NCBI GenBank assembly: GCA_018714695.1
Contig: DVNB01000049.1
Location: forward strand, 1 to 64,000
Direction of reading: 5' to 3'
Origin: Candidatus Ornithomonoglobus merdipullorum
GTDB lineage: Bacteria > Bacillota > Clostridia > UBA1381
DNA length: 64,000 bases
The notes below the pieces were generated by a model that worked only from the letters and a program-made list of their open reading frames with translations, was not told the DNA's origin and searched no databases. Below are positions 1 to 9,036 of the stretch, in pieces (position 1 is the first letter of the stretch; every line of letters starts with the position of its first letter). A program made the position numbers and the translations under genes.

Positions 1-197
1 GTTTTCACTCGCAGCATTCGTCGTGTGGATAACCTCATTTTTACGCAAAAATTCTCAAAAAAATTTATTTTTATTTTCTACGTTTTGCACAATGCCTTTA
101 TTATGCGATTTTTCATACCTGAGTAGTAACGCAGCCCGCAAATGCGGCTCATCCTGTGTGATCTGCGGTCCATAAAAATAAGAGCAGCCGCCGCTGC

Positions 198-767
198 TCA
201 TACATATCCGTTTTGCCTCAGCACCGGCAGAAGCCGCTTGGCAACAAGCGCCGCTACAGCGCATGAAGCAACGTCACCCGGGATGAACACGATAAAACAA
301 TAGACCAAAAGTTTATAAATACCTATAGGATTGTTTCCCGACACATAATTGCTTATTATATAATAGTATACCAGACCAAATGCGTAAACAAGCACCAATC
401 CTGCAAGCGATGCGGCAAAAAGCCTCAAAAAAGACAGGCTCTCCGCTTTTTCCGCAAGTTTGCCCGTAACGAACGCACCGGCGCAAAAGCCTAATATGTA
501 TCCGAACGTCGGAACCGCCACATATCCTATGCCCCCGCCCTGCGTAAACACAGGAACCCCGAGCAGGCCTATGATTATGTAGATAGCAATGCTGAACGCG
601 CCGCGTCGGCTGCCCAAAAGCAGTCCTGCCATTGTTGTAAACAGTGTTTGCAGTGTAAACGGACATACCGGCACCGGTATCTTTATAAAAGCACCGACTG
701 CCGCAAGCGCGGCAAAAACCGCGCACAGACAAATATCTCTCGTTTTCAATTTCATAAATACCTCCAT
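198..767 (-). CDS. bioY: Biotin transporter BioY (ECF S component)
   Basis: BioY-like hydrophobic protein (ALAAVGAFIKIPVPVCPFTLQTLFTTMAGLLLGSRRGA); BirA-type operator upstream. Confidence 0.93.
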   Translation of the reverse strand: MEVFMKLKTRDICLCAVFAALAAVGAFIKIPVPVCPFTLQTLFTTMAGLLLGSRRGAFSIAIYIIIGLLGVPVFTQGGGIGYVAVPTFGYILGFCAGAFVTGKLAEKAESLSFLRLFAASLAGLVLVYAFGLVYYYIISNYVSGNNPIGIYKLLVYCFIVFIPGDVASCAVAALVAKRLLPVLRQNGYV

Positions 768-811
768 ACCACGCCTGAGCGGCGTTAATTGTAAACTTAT
801 ATCTTGTTTAC

Positions 812-840
812 ATTATACCATACATATAGCTATTTGTCAA
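812..840 (-). promoter_or_regulatory. Sigma-A promoter of bioY: TTGACA-N17-TATAAT
   Basis: Minus strand: TTGACA (835-840), 17-bp spacer, TATAAT (812-817). Confidence 0.85.
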
Positions 841-867
841 CCTTTATTCATTATTTGAGGTTTACAT
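834..867. promoter_or_regulatory. BirA-type biotin operator TTGTCAACC-N16-GGTTTACAT overlapping the bioY -35
   Basis: Inverted repeat matches the known BirA operator (TTGTAAACC-N14..16-GGTTTACAA) directly upstream of bioY. Confidence 0.75.
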
Positions 868-925
868 TCATCAGTCCTCTTTTATTTCCATAGACATGCA
901 ATTTACATAAATCCTTTCATACTAC

Positions 926-955
926 TTGACTAATGCGTAATAATTATGGTATAAT
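926..955 (+). promoter_or_regulatory. Putative promoter TTGACT-N18-TATAAT of rnj
   Basis: TTGACT 926-931, TATAAT 950-955. Confidence 0.65.
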
Positions 956-1131
956 ATTAATAATGATACGCTGAAGCAGGATCGCTTCGCGCGATTGCAG
1001 AGAATCAAATTTCGTCCGCGTTTATTACGCAATTCCGCCATCCGTGCGCCGCATAGACCGGAAATATTGCGCGCATAACAGGGATGATATACGCCGGCGA
1101 ATACACGAGACACAACATAAGGAGGATTTTA

Positions 1132-2799
1132 ATGGCAAAAACCAAAAAACTGAAGATCATACCGATAGGCGGTCTTGATGAGATCGGAAAAAATCTGACC
1201 GCCTTCGAATACGGAAACGAGATAATAATCGTTGACTGCGGAATGGCATTCCCGGACGATGACATGCCCGGTGTTGATATGGTAATAAACGACATCACAT
1301 ATCTTGTCCGAAACAGTCAGAAGATACTCGGCATATTCCTGACTCACGGTCACGAGGACCACATAGGAGGACTTCCTTATTTCCTAAAGGAGATAAACGT
1401 ACCCGTCTACGGGACAAGGCTTACGTTGGGGCTTGTGGAACATAAGCTCAAGGAACACAACATCCTATCCAGTGTAAAGCTCGTAAGGACACGTGCCGGT
1501 CAGATAATCGAGGCAGGAAACAATTTCTCGGTCGAATTCATCGCAACGAATCATTCCATTGCGGATTCGGTCGCGCTCGCAATAAAAACCCCGGTCGGCA
1601 CATTGGTGCACATGGGCGACTGGAAGATCGACTCGACGCCGATCGTCGGCGGGATGATAGATCTTGCCCGCTTTGGTGAGCTCGGTAAGGAAGGAGTGCT
1701 TGCATTGATGTCAGACTCCACGAACGTCGAGCGCCCGGGCTACGCGATGAGTGAGAGAACGGTCGGCGAAAAATTCGAGCAAATATTCAAAGACTGCAAC
1801 AAGCGTATAATCGTGGCAACATTCGCGTCCAATGTACACAGAGTTCAGCAGATCATAGATGCTGCTGCCAAGAACGGCAGAAAAGTTGCCGTATCGGGCC
1901 GAAGCATGGAAAATATCGTCGAGATCTCGATACTTCTCGGCTACATGAAAGTTCCCGAGGGCACACTTATTAATATCGACAATATCAAAAAATACAGACC
2001 GAGCCAGGTCGTGATAATAACAACCGGCTCACAGGGAGAGCCGATGAGCGCCCTCACAAGAATGGCATATTCCGATCACAGAAAGGTAGAGGTAACAAAG
2101 GATGATCTTATAATCATCTCTGCATCTCCGATACCCGGGAATGAAAAATCGGTCTCAAACGTAATAAACGAGCTTTTCAAGATCGGTGCAGAGGTCATAT
2201 ACAAATCACTTATGGACGTACATGTATCCGGTCACGCATGCCGCGAGGAGCTGAAGCTCATGATCTCGCTCATAAAGCCGAAATTCTTTATCCCCGTGCA
2301 CGGTGAACACCGTCATCTGGTGCTCCACAAGGCACTGGCGGAAAGCGTGGGAATACCGAGCGAGCGCTGCTTTGTTCTCGAAAACGGCTCTGTGCTTGAG
2401 ATGGATCAGAACAGCGCCAAAGTATCCGGCTCGGTTCCCGCGGGACATGTTCTTGTGGACGGACTCGGCGTCGGAGATGTAGGCAACATAGTTCTGCGTG
2501 ACAGAAAGCACCTTGCACAGGACGGTCTGATAATAGTGGTCGTAGCGATCTCACACGACACGCACAAAATGGCTTCTAAACCGGATGTTATCTCACGCGG
2601 TTTTGTATATGTACGAGAGGCTGAGCGGCTTATAGACGGCATCAGAGACATATCCGCGGACGCTGTGGAATCATGTACGGCAAAGCGCAACGTTGACTGG
2701 GCAATGATGAAAAGCACGATCAAAAACTCAGTAGCAAAATTTATTTATGACAAAACAAAACGTAATCCGATGATCCTTCCGATCATTGAAGAAGTATGA
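1132..2799 (+). CDS. rnj: Ribonuclease J (metallo-beta-lactamase/beta-CASP)
   Basis: THGHEDHIGGLPY motif and full-length RNase J similarity; start moved to the ATG after AAGGAGG. Confidence 0.95.
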   Translation: MAKTKKLKIIPIGGLDEIGKNLTAFEYGNEIIIVDCGMAFPDDDMPGVDMVINDITYLVRNSQKILGIFLTHGHEDHIGGLPYFLKEINVPVYGTRLTLGLVEHKLKEHNILSSVKLVRTRAGQIIEAGNNFSVEFIATNHSIADSVALAIKTPVGTLVHMGDWKIDSTPIVGGMIDLARFGELGKEGVLALMSDSTNVERPGYAMSERTVGEKFEQIFKDCNKRIIVATFASNVHRVQQIIDAAAKNGRKVAVSGRSMENIVEISILLGYMKVPEGTLINIDNIKKYRPSQVVIITTGSQGEPMSALTRMAYSDHRKVEVTKDDLIIISASPIPGNEKSVSNVINELFKIGAEVIYKSLMDVHVSGHACREELKLMISLIKPKFFIPVHGEHRHLVLHKALAESVGIPSERCFVLENGSVLEMDQNSAKVSGSVPAGHVLVDGLGVGDVGNIVLRDRKHLAQDGLIIVVVAISHDTHKMASKPDVISRGFVYVREAERLIDGIRDISADAVESCTAKRNVDWAMMKSTIKNSVAKFIYDKTKRNPMILPIIEEV

Positions 2800-2806
2800 T
2801 AAACGC

Positions 2807-2846
2807 AACGGCTGCCGCAAAATACATATGCGGCAGCCGTTTTTTA
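2807..2846 (+). terminator. Rho-independent terminator of rnj
   Basis: AACGGCTGCCGCA...TGCGGCAGCCGTT followed by T-run. Confidence 0.9.
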
Positions 2847-2889
2847 TGGTGTTTTCAATCATCTTCCGATTTATTTAGGAAAAAAATAA

Positions 2890-2914
2890 CGGACACATAA
2901 GTGTCCGCTTTTTT
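2890..2914 (+). terminator. Hairpin CGGACAC-ataa-GTGTCCG followed by CTTTTTT
   Basis: Perfect 7-bp stem with T-run; A-run on the other side, possibly bidirectional. Confidence 0.6.
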
Positions 2915-3075
2915 GGGAGATAAATAGGTAAATTATATTATATAGTATCTCATAAGAGAAATTATATAGCGATGTAATTCATAGATGACCTATCGTCATC
3001 TACATATATAGTATACCACATCAATGCAGTTTTGTCAATCCTTTTTTTTAATTTTTTTTTGCCGAGCATTCAAAG

Positions 3076-3108
3076 AAAAATAAAGAAAAAGCCGCTCACA
3101 AGAGCGGC
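3076..3108 (-). terminator. Terminator downstream of tRNA-Ser
   Basis: GCCGCTC/GAGCGGC stem followed by T-rich tract on the minus strand. Confidence 0.75.
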
Positions 3109-3115
3109 AAATATA

Positions 3116-3205
3116 TGGAGGAGAGGATGGGATTCGAACCCACGGACGGCGTGAACCGTCACAGCATTTCCAATGCTGCGTCTTCGACCACTCGGCCACC
3201 TCTCC
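3116..3205 (-). tRNA. tRNA-Ser(GGA), CCA encoded
   Basis: Cloverleaf with long variable arm, TTCGAATCCC T-loop, anticodon loop TTGGAAA. Confidence 0.93.
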
Positions 3206-3311
3206 GAACAACTACTATAGTATAGCATATATACACGTATTTGTCAAGACCTTTTTTGAAAACAATTAAAAGGACGGCAGCGGTACATTCCCGATGCCGT
3301 CCCAATTATTA

Positions 3312-5429
3312 TCACTGATTATTCGAGCAATCCTCGATCTCGAGCATAGCATCCCGCCTTGAAAGCGATATCTTGCCCGTTTTCGGGTCGATATCCATCA
3401 CCTTTACGATGATCTTGTCGCCTTCCTTGCAGACATCCTCAACACGCTCTACACGGTGATTGTCAAGCTTAGAAATATGACAGAGTCCGTCTCTTCCCGG
3501 CAGTATCTCAACAAATGCGCCGAATGCAGTGATGGTCTTTACGGTACCCTTATAGATCCTGCCGACCTCCGGCTCCTCAACGATCGCCTCGATCGCCTTC
3601 TTTGCGGCGTTTCCGCTTGCCTGTGTCTCCGCAAAGATGTGGATGGTTCCGTCCTCATCGATATCGATCTTTGCACCCGTCTCAGCAACTATGCCCTGGA
3701 TCACCTTTCCGCCCTGACCGATAACGTCACGGATCTTTTCGGTGTCGATCTTCATAGTTGTTACCTTGGGAGCATACTCCGAAAGATGATCCCTTACCTC
3801 GGGAATAGCCTTCAAAAGAACGTCATCGATGATATGGTATCTTGCATCCCTGGTCTTTCTGAGCGCCTCTTCGATCACCTCATAGGTGAGACCGTCATTC
3901 TTTATATCCACCTGTATCGATGTTATACCCTTCTTTGTACCGGCAACCTTAAAGTCCATCTCGCCGTAGAAGTCCTCAAGACCCTGTATATCCACCATTG
4001 TCGTAAAGCCCTCGTCGGTCGTTATAAGACCGCACGAGATACCTGCAACAGGAGCCTTTATAGGCACTCCGGCAGCCATAAGCGCAAGTGTAGATCCGCA
4101 TACGGAACCCTGCGAGGTCGATCCGTTCGACGAAAGCACCTCAGATACGCATCTGATCGCATACGGGAACTCCTCCTCTGACGGAAGTACAGGAACGAGC
4201 GACTTCTCCGCAAGAGCGCCATGACCGATCTCACGTCTGCCGGGACCTCTTGAGGGGCGTGTCTCTCCGACAGAGTATGACGGGAAATTGTACTGATGCA
4301 TATACCTCTTGGTTTCCTCAAGTCCCAGACCGTCAAGTCTCTGTGCCTCCGAAAGCGGAGCAAGCGTAGCAACAGTCAATACCTGAGTCTGTCCTCTCGT
4401 AAACATTCCCGAGCCGTGTACACGCGGAAGAAGGTCCACCTCCGCTGCAAGCGGTCTTATCTCGTCGAGTCCGCGTCCGTCAACACGTCTGCCCTCATAG
4501 AGCCATGCACGTACTATCTCCTTCTGCATCTTGTACATGATCTCCTCAAGCTGCTCTGCAATATCGGGATATTCCTCGCTCATATTCTCGAGTATCCTGT
4601 CAGTTATAACGCCGATCCTCTCGTCACGAACGTTCTTATCGTCTGTATCGAGCGCGTACTGAATATTCTCATACTCAGCGTCCTTTATCTTATCGTACAG
4701 CTCGTGATCTATATCGTGAGCCTCGTACTCCATTTTCTCCTTGCCTATCTCCGCCTTTATGGACTCGATAAATCCGCACATCTCCTTTATAACGCCGTGC
4801 GCATACTTGAGTCCTTCAAGCATAACATCCTCCGGGACCTCGTTGGCGCCTGCCTCGATCATTACGATCTTTTCCTTTGTTCCGGCAACGGTAACGTGCA
4901 TGAGCGAATCCTCGCGTTCCGCTACCGGCGGATTAATAAGATAATTTCCGTCCTTGTCGAGACCGAGCCATACTCCTGCGATCGGTCCTTCCCACGGAAT
5001 GTCCGAGATCGATATAGCTATGGACGTACCTATAAGAGCGCAGATACCCGGATCGTTGTCCTGATCATCCGAAAGCACGGTGTTTACCACCGAAACATCA
5101 TTGCGCAGGTCTGACGGGAACAACGGTCTTATCGGCCGGTCGATCATACGGCTTGTAAGTATTGCCGCCTCGCTGGGCTTTCCTTCACGCTTGGTATATC
5201 CGCCCGGTATCTTTCCAACCGAATAGAGCTTCTCTTCAAAATCCACCGAAAGCGGAAAAAAGTCAACACCCTCACGCGGAGTACGCGACGCGGTAACGTT
5301 GCTCATTACAACGGTATCGCCGTAACGCACGACGCAATGTCCGTTTGTGAGCTGAGCCATCTTGCCCGTCTCTACAACAAGCGGGCGTCCGGCAAATGTT
5401 GTTTCAAATTTTCTGTAATTTTCAAACAT
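3312..5429 (-). CDS. pnp: Polyribonucleotide nucleotidyltransferase (PNPase)
   Basis: Two RNase PH domains plus KH (IGQGGKVIQGI) and S1 (GRIYKGTVKTITAFGAFVEILPGRDGLCHIS) domains. Confidence 0.98.
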   Translation of the reverse strand: MFENYRKFETTFAGRPLVVETGKMAQLTNGHCVVRYGDTVVMSNVTASRTPREGVDFFPLSVDFEEKLYSVGKIPGGYTKREGKPSEAAILTSRMIDRPIRPLFPSDLRNDVSVVNTVLSDDQDNDPGICALIGTSIAISISDIPWEGPIAGVWLGLDKDGNYLINPPVAEREDSLMHVTVAGTKEKIVMIEAGANEVPEDVMLEGLKYAHGVIKEMCGFIESIKAEIGKEKMEYEAHDIDHELYDKIKDAEYENIQYALDTDDKNVRDERIGVITDRILENMSEEYPDIAEQLEEIMYKMQKEIVRAWLYEGRRVDGRGLDEIRPLAAEVDLLPRVHGSGMFTRGQTQVLTVATLAPLSEAQRLDGLGLEETKRYMHQYNFPSYSVGETRPSRGPGRREIGHGALAEKSLVPVLPSEEEFPYAIRCVSEVLSSNGSTSQGSVCGSTLALMAAGVPIKAPVAGISCGLITTDEGFTTMVDIQGLEDFYGEMDFKVAGTKKGITSIQVDIKNDGLTYEVIEEALRKTRDARYHIIDDVLLKAIPEVRDHLSEYAPKVTTMKIDTEKIRDVIGQGGKVIQGIVAETGAKIDIDEDGTIHIFAETQASGNAAKKAIEAIVEEPEVGRIYKGTVKTITAFGAFVEILPGRDGLCHISKLDNHRVERVEDVCKEGDKIIVKVMDIDPKTGKISLSRRDAMLEIEDCSNNQ

Positions 5430-5463
5430 ATCTCTTAAATTCCTTTCTGTTGATCTATTCGCG

Positions 5464-5541
5464 GGATATGTTTACTATTAGCACATAAACACAATCCCCG
5501 ACAAATGTCGGCAATTCTGTTTATCTGCTAATAACATATCC
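5464..5541 (-). promoter_or_regulatory. Long 5'-UTR hairpin of pnp (78 nt)
   Basis: Minus strand GGATATGTTATTAGCAGATAAACA...CCGAC-ATTT-GTCGG...TGTTTATGTGCTAATAGTAAACATATCC folds into an approximately 32-bp stem. Confidence 0.75.
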
Positions 5542-5624
5542 TTCGAACGAAATGTGTATGCAAAACCTAAACTAACCAAAAGAAGGCAAACGGGAACATA
5601 CACGCCCGCTTGCCCTGTTTATCA

Positions 5625-5891
5625 TTACTTTCTGAGACCAAGCTTAGCAACGAGCGCTCTGTATCTCTCGATGTCACGCTCCTTAAGGTAAGCCATAAGT
5701 CTTCTTCTCTGACCTACCATCATAAGAAGACCTCTTCTTGAGTGATGGTCCTTCTTATGAACGCTCAGATGATCATTGTTAAGATGGTTGATCTTTTCTG
5801 TGAGGATAGCAACCTGTACCTCCGGCGAACCTGTATCGCCCTCATGCGTTGCAAACTCCTTGATGATCTCCTGCTTACGCTCCTTTGTCAT
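5625..5891 (-). CDS. rpsO: 30S ribosomal protein S15
   Basis: [37 protein letters not shown]; start after AGGAGGTGAC. Confidence 0.98.
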   Translation of the reverse strand: MTKERKQEIIKEFATHEGDTGSPEVQVAILTEKINHLNNDHLSVHKKDHHSRRGLLMMVGQRRRLMAYLKERDIERYRALVAKLGLRK

Positions 5892-6008
5892 GTTAAAGTC
5901 ACCTCCTATAAATATAACTATCACCCTGTGCCGGGAACGCGTTGGTGAATCGCAGATCCAAGACGAGGGTTCCTCTGAAAAACAAATAAATTGATCCTAG
6001 ACAGCCTA

Positions 6009-6221
6009 TCACTTATTCTTTGTCTGTCTGTTGAAACGCCTATTGAACTTTTCAACTCTTCCGCCCGTATCCACAAGCTTCTGCTTACCTGTGAAGAACG
6101 GATGACATGCCGAACAAATCTCGACCGTTATATTTTCAAGCGTAGAGCCTGTCTTTATAACATTTCCGCATGCACAGGTTATGGTTGTCTGCTGATACTT
6201 AGGATGAATACCCTGTTTCAT
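6009..6221 (-). CDS. rpmE: 50S ribosomal protein L31 (zinc-binding type)
   Basis: [20 protein letters not shown]...[24 protein letters not shown]. Confidence 0.97.
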   Translation of the reverse strand: MKQGIHPKYQQTTITCACGNVIKTGSTLENITVEICSACHPFFTGKQKLVDTGGRVEKFNRRFNRQTKNK

Positions 6222-6292
6222 AGCGTTACCTCCTTATAATTTTTTTGCGGCAAACAGCCGCAATGCGGACTCCTGTCCGAGCACCGTTCTAT

Positions 6293-6321
6293 AGTATATC
6301 ATATGTATTCGCATTTTGCAA
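6293..6321 (-). promoter_or_regulatory. Putative promoter TTGCAA-N17-TATACT of rpmE
   Basis: Spacing and motif match to sigma-A. Confidence 0.6.
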
Positions 6322-6370
6322 GTATTTTTTGAAAATTTTTTCGTTTTTTTGGCTCACATGACGTGTTCTG

Positions 6371-7861
6371 TTAATCTACCGCTATCCTGAACACCAGCGG
6401 CACTTTCTCACAGGCTCCCGCGACCTTTATCTCAAGTCCCCCGGCAGTCCTGCTCCACCTTGTCACGGTATTGGAGCCAAGCACGGAAACATCTCGGATG
6501 ATGCCGCAGAATTCCGGTTTATTGGCGTCCGCGGTATTTGCAAGCGATCTTATCAGGAAACTGTCCTTTCCACCGGGATCCATACATACCGCATATATGC
6601 AGCCGTTATTTACGGTGAATCTGAAATCCTCACATGTATACGGTTTTGCCTCCGAGTCGGCAAACTGTCCCTCAACAGTCACTGTCGGTCCCTCGGATGC
6701 CTTTCTCCACGGGCTTGATCCGTATACCGCTTCACCGTTTACCGCGAGCCACTCGCCTATCTCTGTAAGTATCCGCCTGTCCTCTTCCGGTATCGTACCG
6801 TCAGCCTTAGGCCCTATATTCAAAAGCATCCGTCCGTTCTTGCTCACAATATCGACAAGGTCACATATCAGCTGCACCGAGGTCTTATAATCGTTTCCTT
6901 CTGTATAGCACCACGAATTTTTAGCCACTGCCGTATCGGTCTGCCATACATACGGTTTGGCATCCGCAAAGGAGCCGCGCTCTATATCAACCACCGCAGT
7001 GCCGAATGCAAATGCGTCATGCTTGTAGTTTATCACTCCCCCGCCCCATTCTTCGGCCCGGTTGTAATAATAGGCGGCAAATTTACGCAGATACGGCTTA
7101 ACACTGCTGTGCTGTATCCACCAATCAAAATATACTATCCGCGGTCTATAATTATCGACTATCTCACAGCAGCGGCAAAGCCAGTCTTCAAGGAATTCCC
7201 GGGCAGGCACCGGTTCGGAAAACAGATCATGATGATCCGCCTCCGGCATCGCCGGCCAATAAAAATCGCCCCGCTGCATCGGTTCTTTTACATCCGACTC
7301 GAACTCTCTGCCGTGCCCCATAAAAAACCAGTGTTCGATCCTGTGGCTCGATGCGCCTGTCATTATCCCGAATCTTCCGCACTCGTCAAACAGCTCTCCA
7401 AGCACGTCACGCTTCGGCCCCATCTCCGCCGCATTCCAGTGAGAAAGCTCGCTTTTATACATCTGAAATCCGTCATGGTGCTCCGCCACCGGCACAACGT
7501 ACTGCGCGCCCGCGCTTTTGATAAGCTCCGCCCATTCGGACGGATCAAAACACTCCGCCTTGAACATAGGGATAAAATCCTTATAGCCGAAATCCTTATG
7601 GGGACCATACGTCTTCACATGGTGCTCGAACTCCCTGCTGCCCTGTATGTACATATTTCTTGAATACCACTCGCTTCCGAACGCAGGCACTGAATACACT
7701 CCCCAGTGAATGAATATCCCGAACTTTGCCCGCTCATACCACTCCGGCACACGATACTGCTGCAGCGACTCCCATGTGTCCTTATATCTGCCGTTTGCTA
7801 TGACCTCGTTTATTCTCCCTAAACGCTCATGCATTGCGTTTTCATTTGATTTTGTATCCAT
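6371..7861 (-). CDS. Alpha-L-fucosidase, GH29 family
   Basis: WYERAKFGIFIHWGVYSVPAFGSEWYSRNMY; FDWWIQ motif; KNGRMLLNIGPKADGTIP. Confidence 0.93.
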   Translation of the reverse strand: MDTKSNENAMHERLGRINEVIANGRYKDTWESLQQYRVPEWYERAKFGIFIHWGVYSVPAFGSEWYSRNMYIQGSREFEHHVKTYGPHKDFGYKDFIPMFKAECFDPSEWAELIKSAGAQYVVPVAEHHDGFQMYKSELSHWNAAEMGPKRDVLGELFDECGRFGIMTGASSHRIEHWFFMGHGREFESDVKEPMQRGDFYWPAMPEADHHDLFSEPVPAREFLEDWLCRCCEIVDNYRPRIVYFDWWIQHSSVKPYLRKFAAYYYNRAEEWGGGVINYKHDAFAFGTAVVDIERGSFADAKPYVWQTDTAVAKNSWCYTEGNDYKTSVQLICDLVDIVSKNGRMLLNIGPKADGTIPEEDRRILTEIGEWLAVNGEAVYGSSPWRKASEGPTVTVEGQFADSEAKPYTCEDFRFTVNNGCIYAVCMDPGGKDSFLIRSLANTADANKPEFCGIIRDVSVLGSNTVTRWSRTAGGLEIKVAGACEKVPLVFRIAVD

Positions 7862-7894
7862 ATCATGATCTCCTTCCTTCCGGACACACAAAAT

Positions 7895-9010
7895 TCAAGT
7901 AAGCCTCTCTCTCAGAAATCCCGCAAGCGTCTTTGCGGCGGCGGCATGAGATCCTCTGCCGGGATGCTCGTTCGCGGCTATCCACTCATCCTCAATGTCC
8001 GGCAGAAGACAGAACTCCGCGCGTCTGTCACCGCTCTCGGCGATATATTCATTCACAGCACCTTCAATGCAGTCCTTGAGAGGTCTGCCTATCATACCGT
8101 ACGCCCAGACAATATACGCGTCTTTATGTATGCAGCGCAGTGTCTTCAAAAATCCCTTTACCGCATCCGAGATCTTTTTAAGATCTGCCGGGTCAAACGA
8201 TCCGTCATCAAGTGTATTCAACTTGTATTTCTTTCCCGTCTCCGGATCGACCCATGCCGGCTCTTTGAATGCATTCGCATCATTTGTGCCCAGATTTACT
8301 ATTACAGCATCCGGCACACGCCCGCCAAAGCCGTAAGGCTCACGTGACCCAAGAGCCTCGGCGATACCGCCGATCTGCGGTCCGCAGACATACGGATATA
8401 TCTTTGGCAGCGCGTGTGTCACGTTGTTATCCCATGAGCTGTAAACTCCCCATCCGCTCTGTGAGATTATATTAAAGTCGGCATCAAGCAGCCTTGCAGT
8501 CTCCAAAACGTAATGCTTCTCGGTGGTAAATACCGACGGGACCCATTCGTTCAGACCGCGCCTCCCGCCTAGTCCCTCACCCGAGGTTATACTATCTCCT
8601 ATAAATTCCAGAAGATACGGTCTCTCACCGACCGGATACAATGCTCCGTCCGCCTTGACGGATATCACCCTGAGATATGAATCGCAGTCGGCGCCCATAG
8701 GCTGCACCTCCTTAAAGAGGCGCACATGCTTCATCGACCGTTTCTCCATCCCCCGGAACACGCAAATATCGCTCACGCCCGTCCCAAGCGGCATACGCAC
8801 CGAGCTGTAGCCGTTCACTTCTATCCTTATCCACTGCTCATATATATCAAAGCCTGACTCAAGCTCAAAATGCAGCTCGGATGCGTCCGTTACAAGCTCT
8901 ATCCCGCTGCCTGTCCAGAACAGCGCTAGCGGTGACCGCTCCACAGTCCTGCCATGGATCTTTATATTTTTTTCTTCCAAAGGAAAATAAGTATTCATAA
9001 AATCCTCCAA
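7895..9010 (-). CDS. SGNH/GDSL hydrolase with N-terminal jelly-roll-like domain (CE2-like carbohydrate esterase)
   Basis: LEFIGDSITSGEG block, VNLGTNDAN block, terminal HPGRGSH. Confidence 0.8.
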   Translation of the reverse strand: MEDFMNTYFPLEEKNIKIHGRTVERSPLALFWTGSGIELVTDASELHFELESGFDIYEQWIRIEVNGYSSVRMPLGTGVSDICVFRGMEKRSMKHVRLFKEVQPMGADCDSYLRVISVKADGALYPVGERPYLLEFIGDSITSGEGLGGRRGLNEWVPSVFTTEKHYVLETARLLDADFNIISQSGWGVYSSWDNNVTHALPKIYPYVCGPQIGGIAEALGSREPYGFGGRVPDAVIVNLGTNDANAFKEPAWVDPETGKKYKLNTLDDGSFDPADLKKISDAVKGFLKTLRCIHKDAYIVWAYGMIGRPLKDCIEGAVNEYIAESGDRRAEFCLLPDIEDEWIAANEHPGRGSHAAAAKTLAGFLRERLT

Positions 9011-9036
9011 ATAAGATCTTTTTATTTAACTGCTTT

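Noticed and set aside
4296-5114. 272-aa plus-strand ORF inside pnp
   Set aside because: Antisense shadow of a well-supported pnp reading frame; no recognisable domain or RBS.
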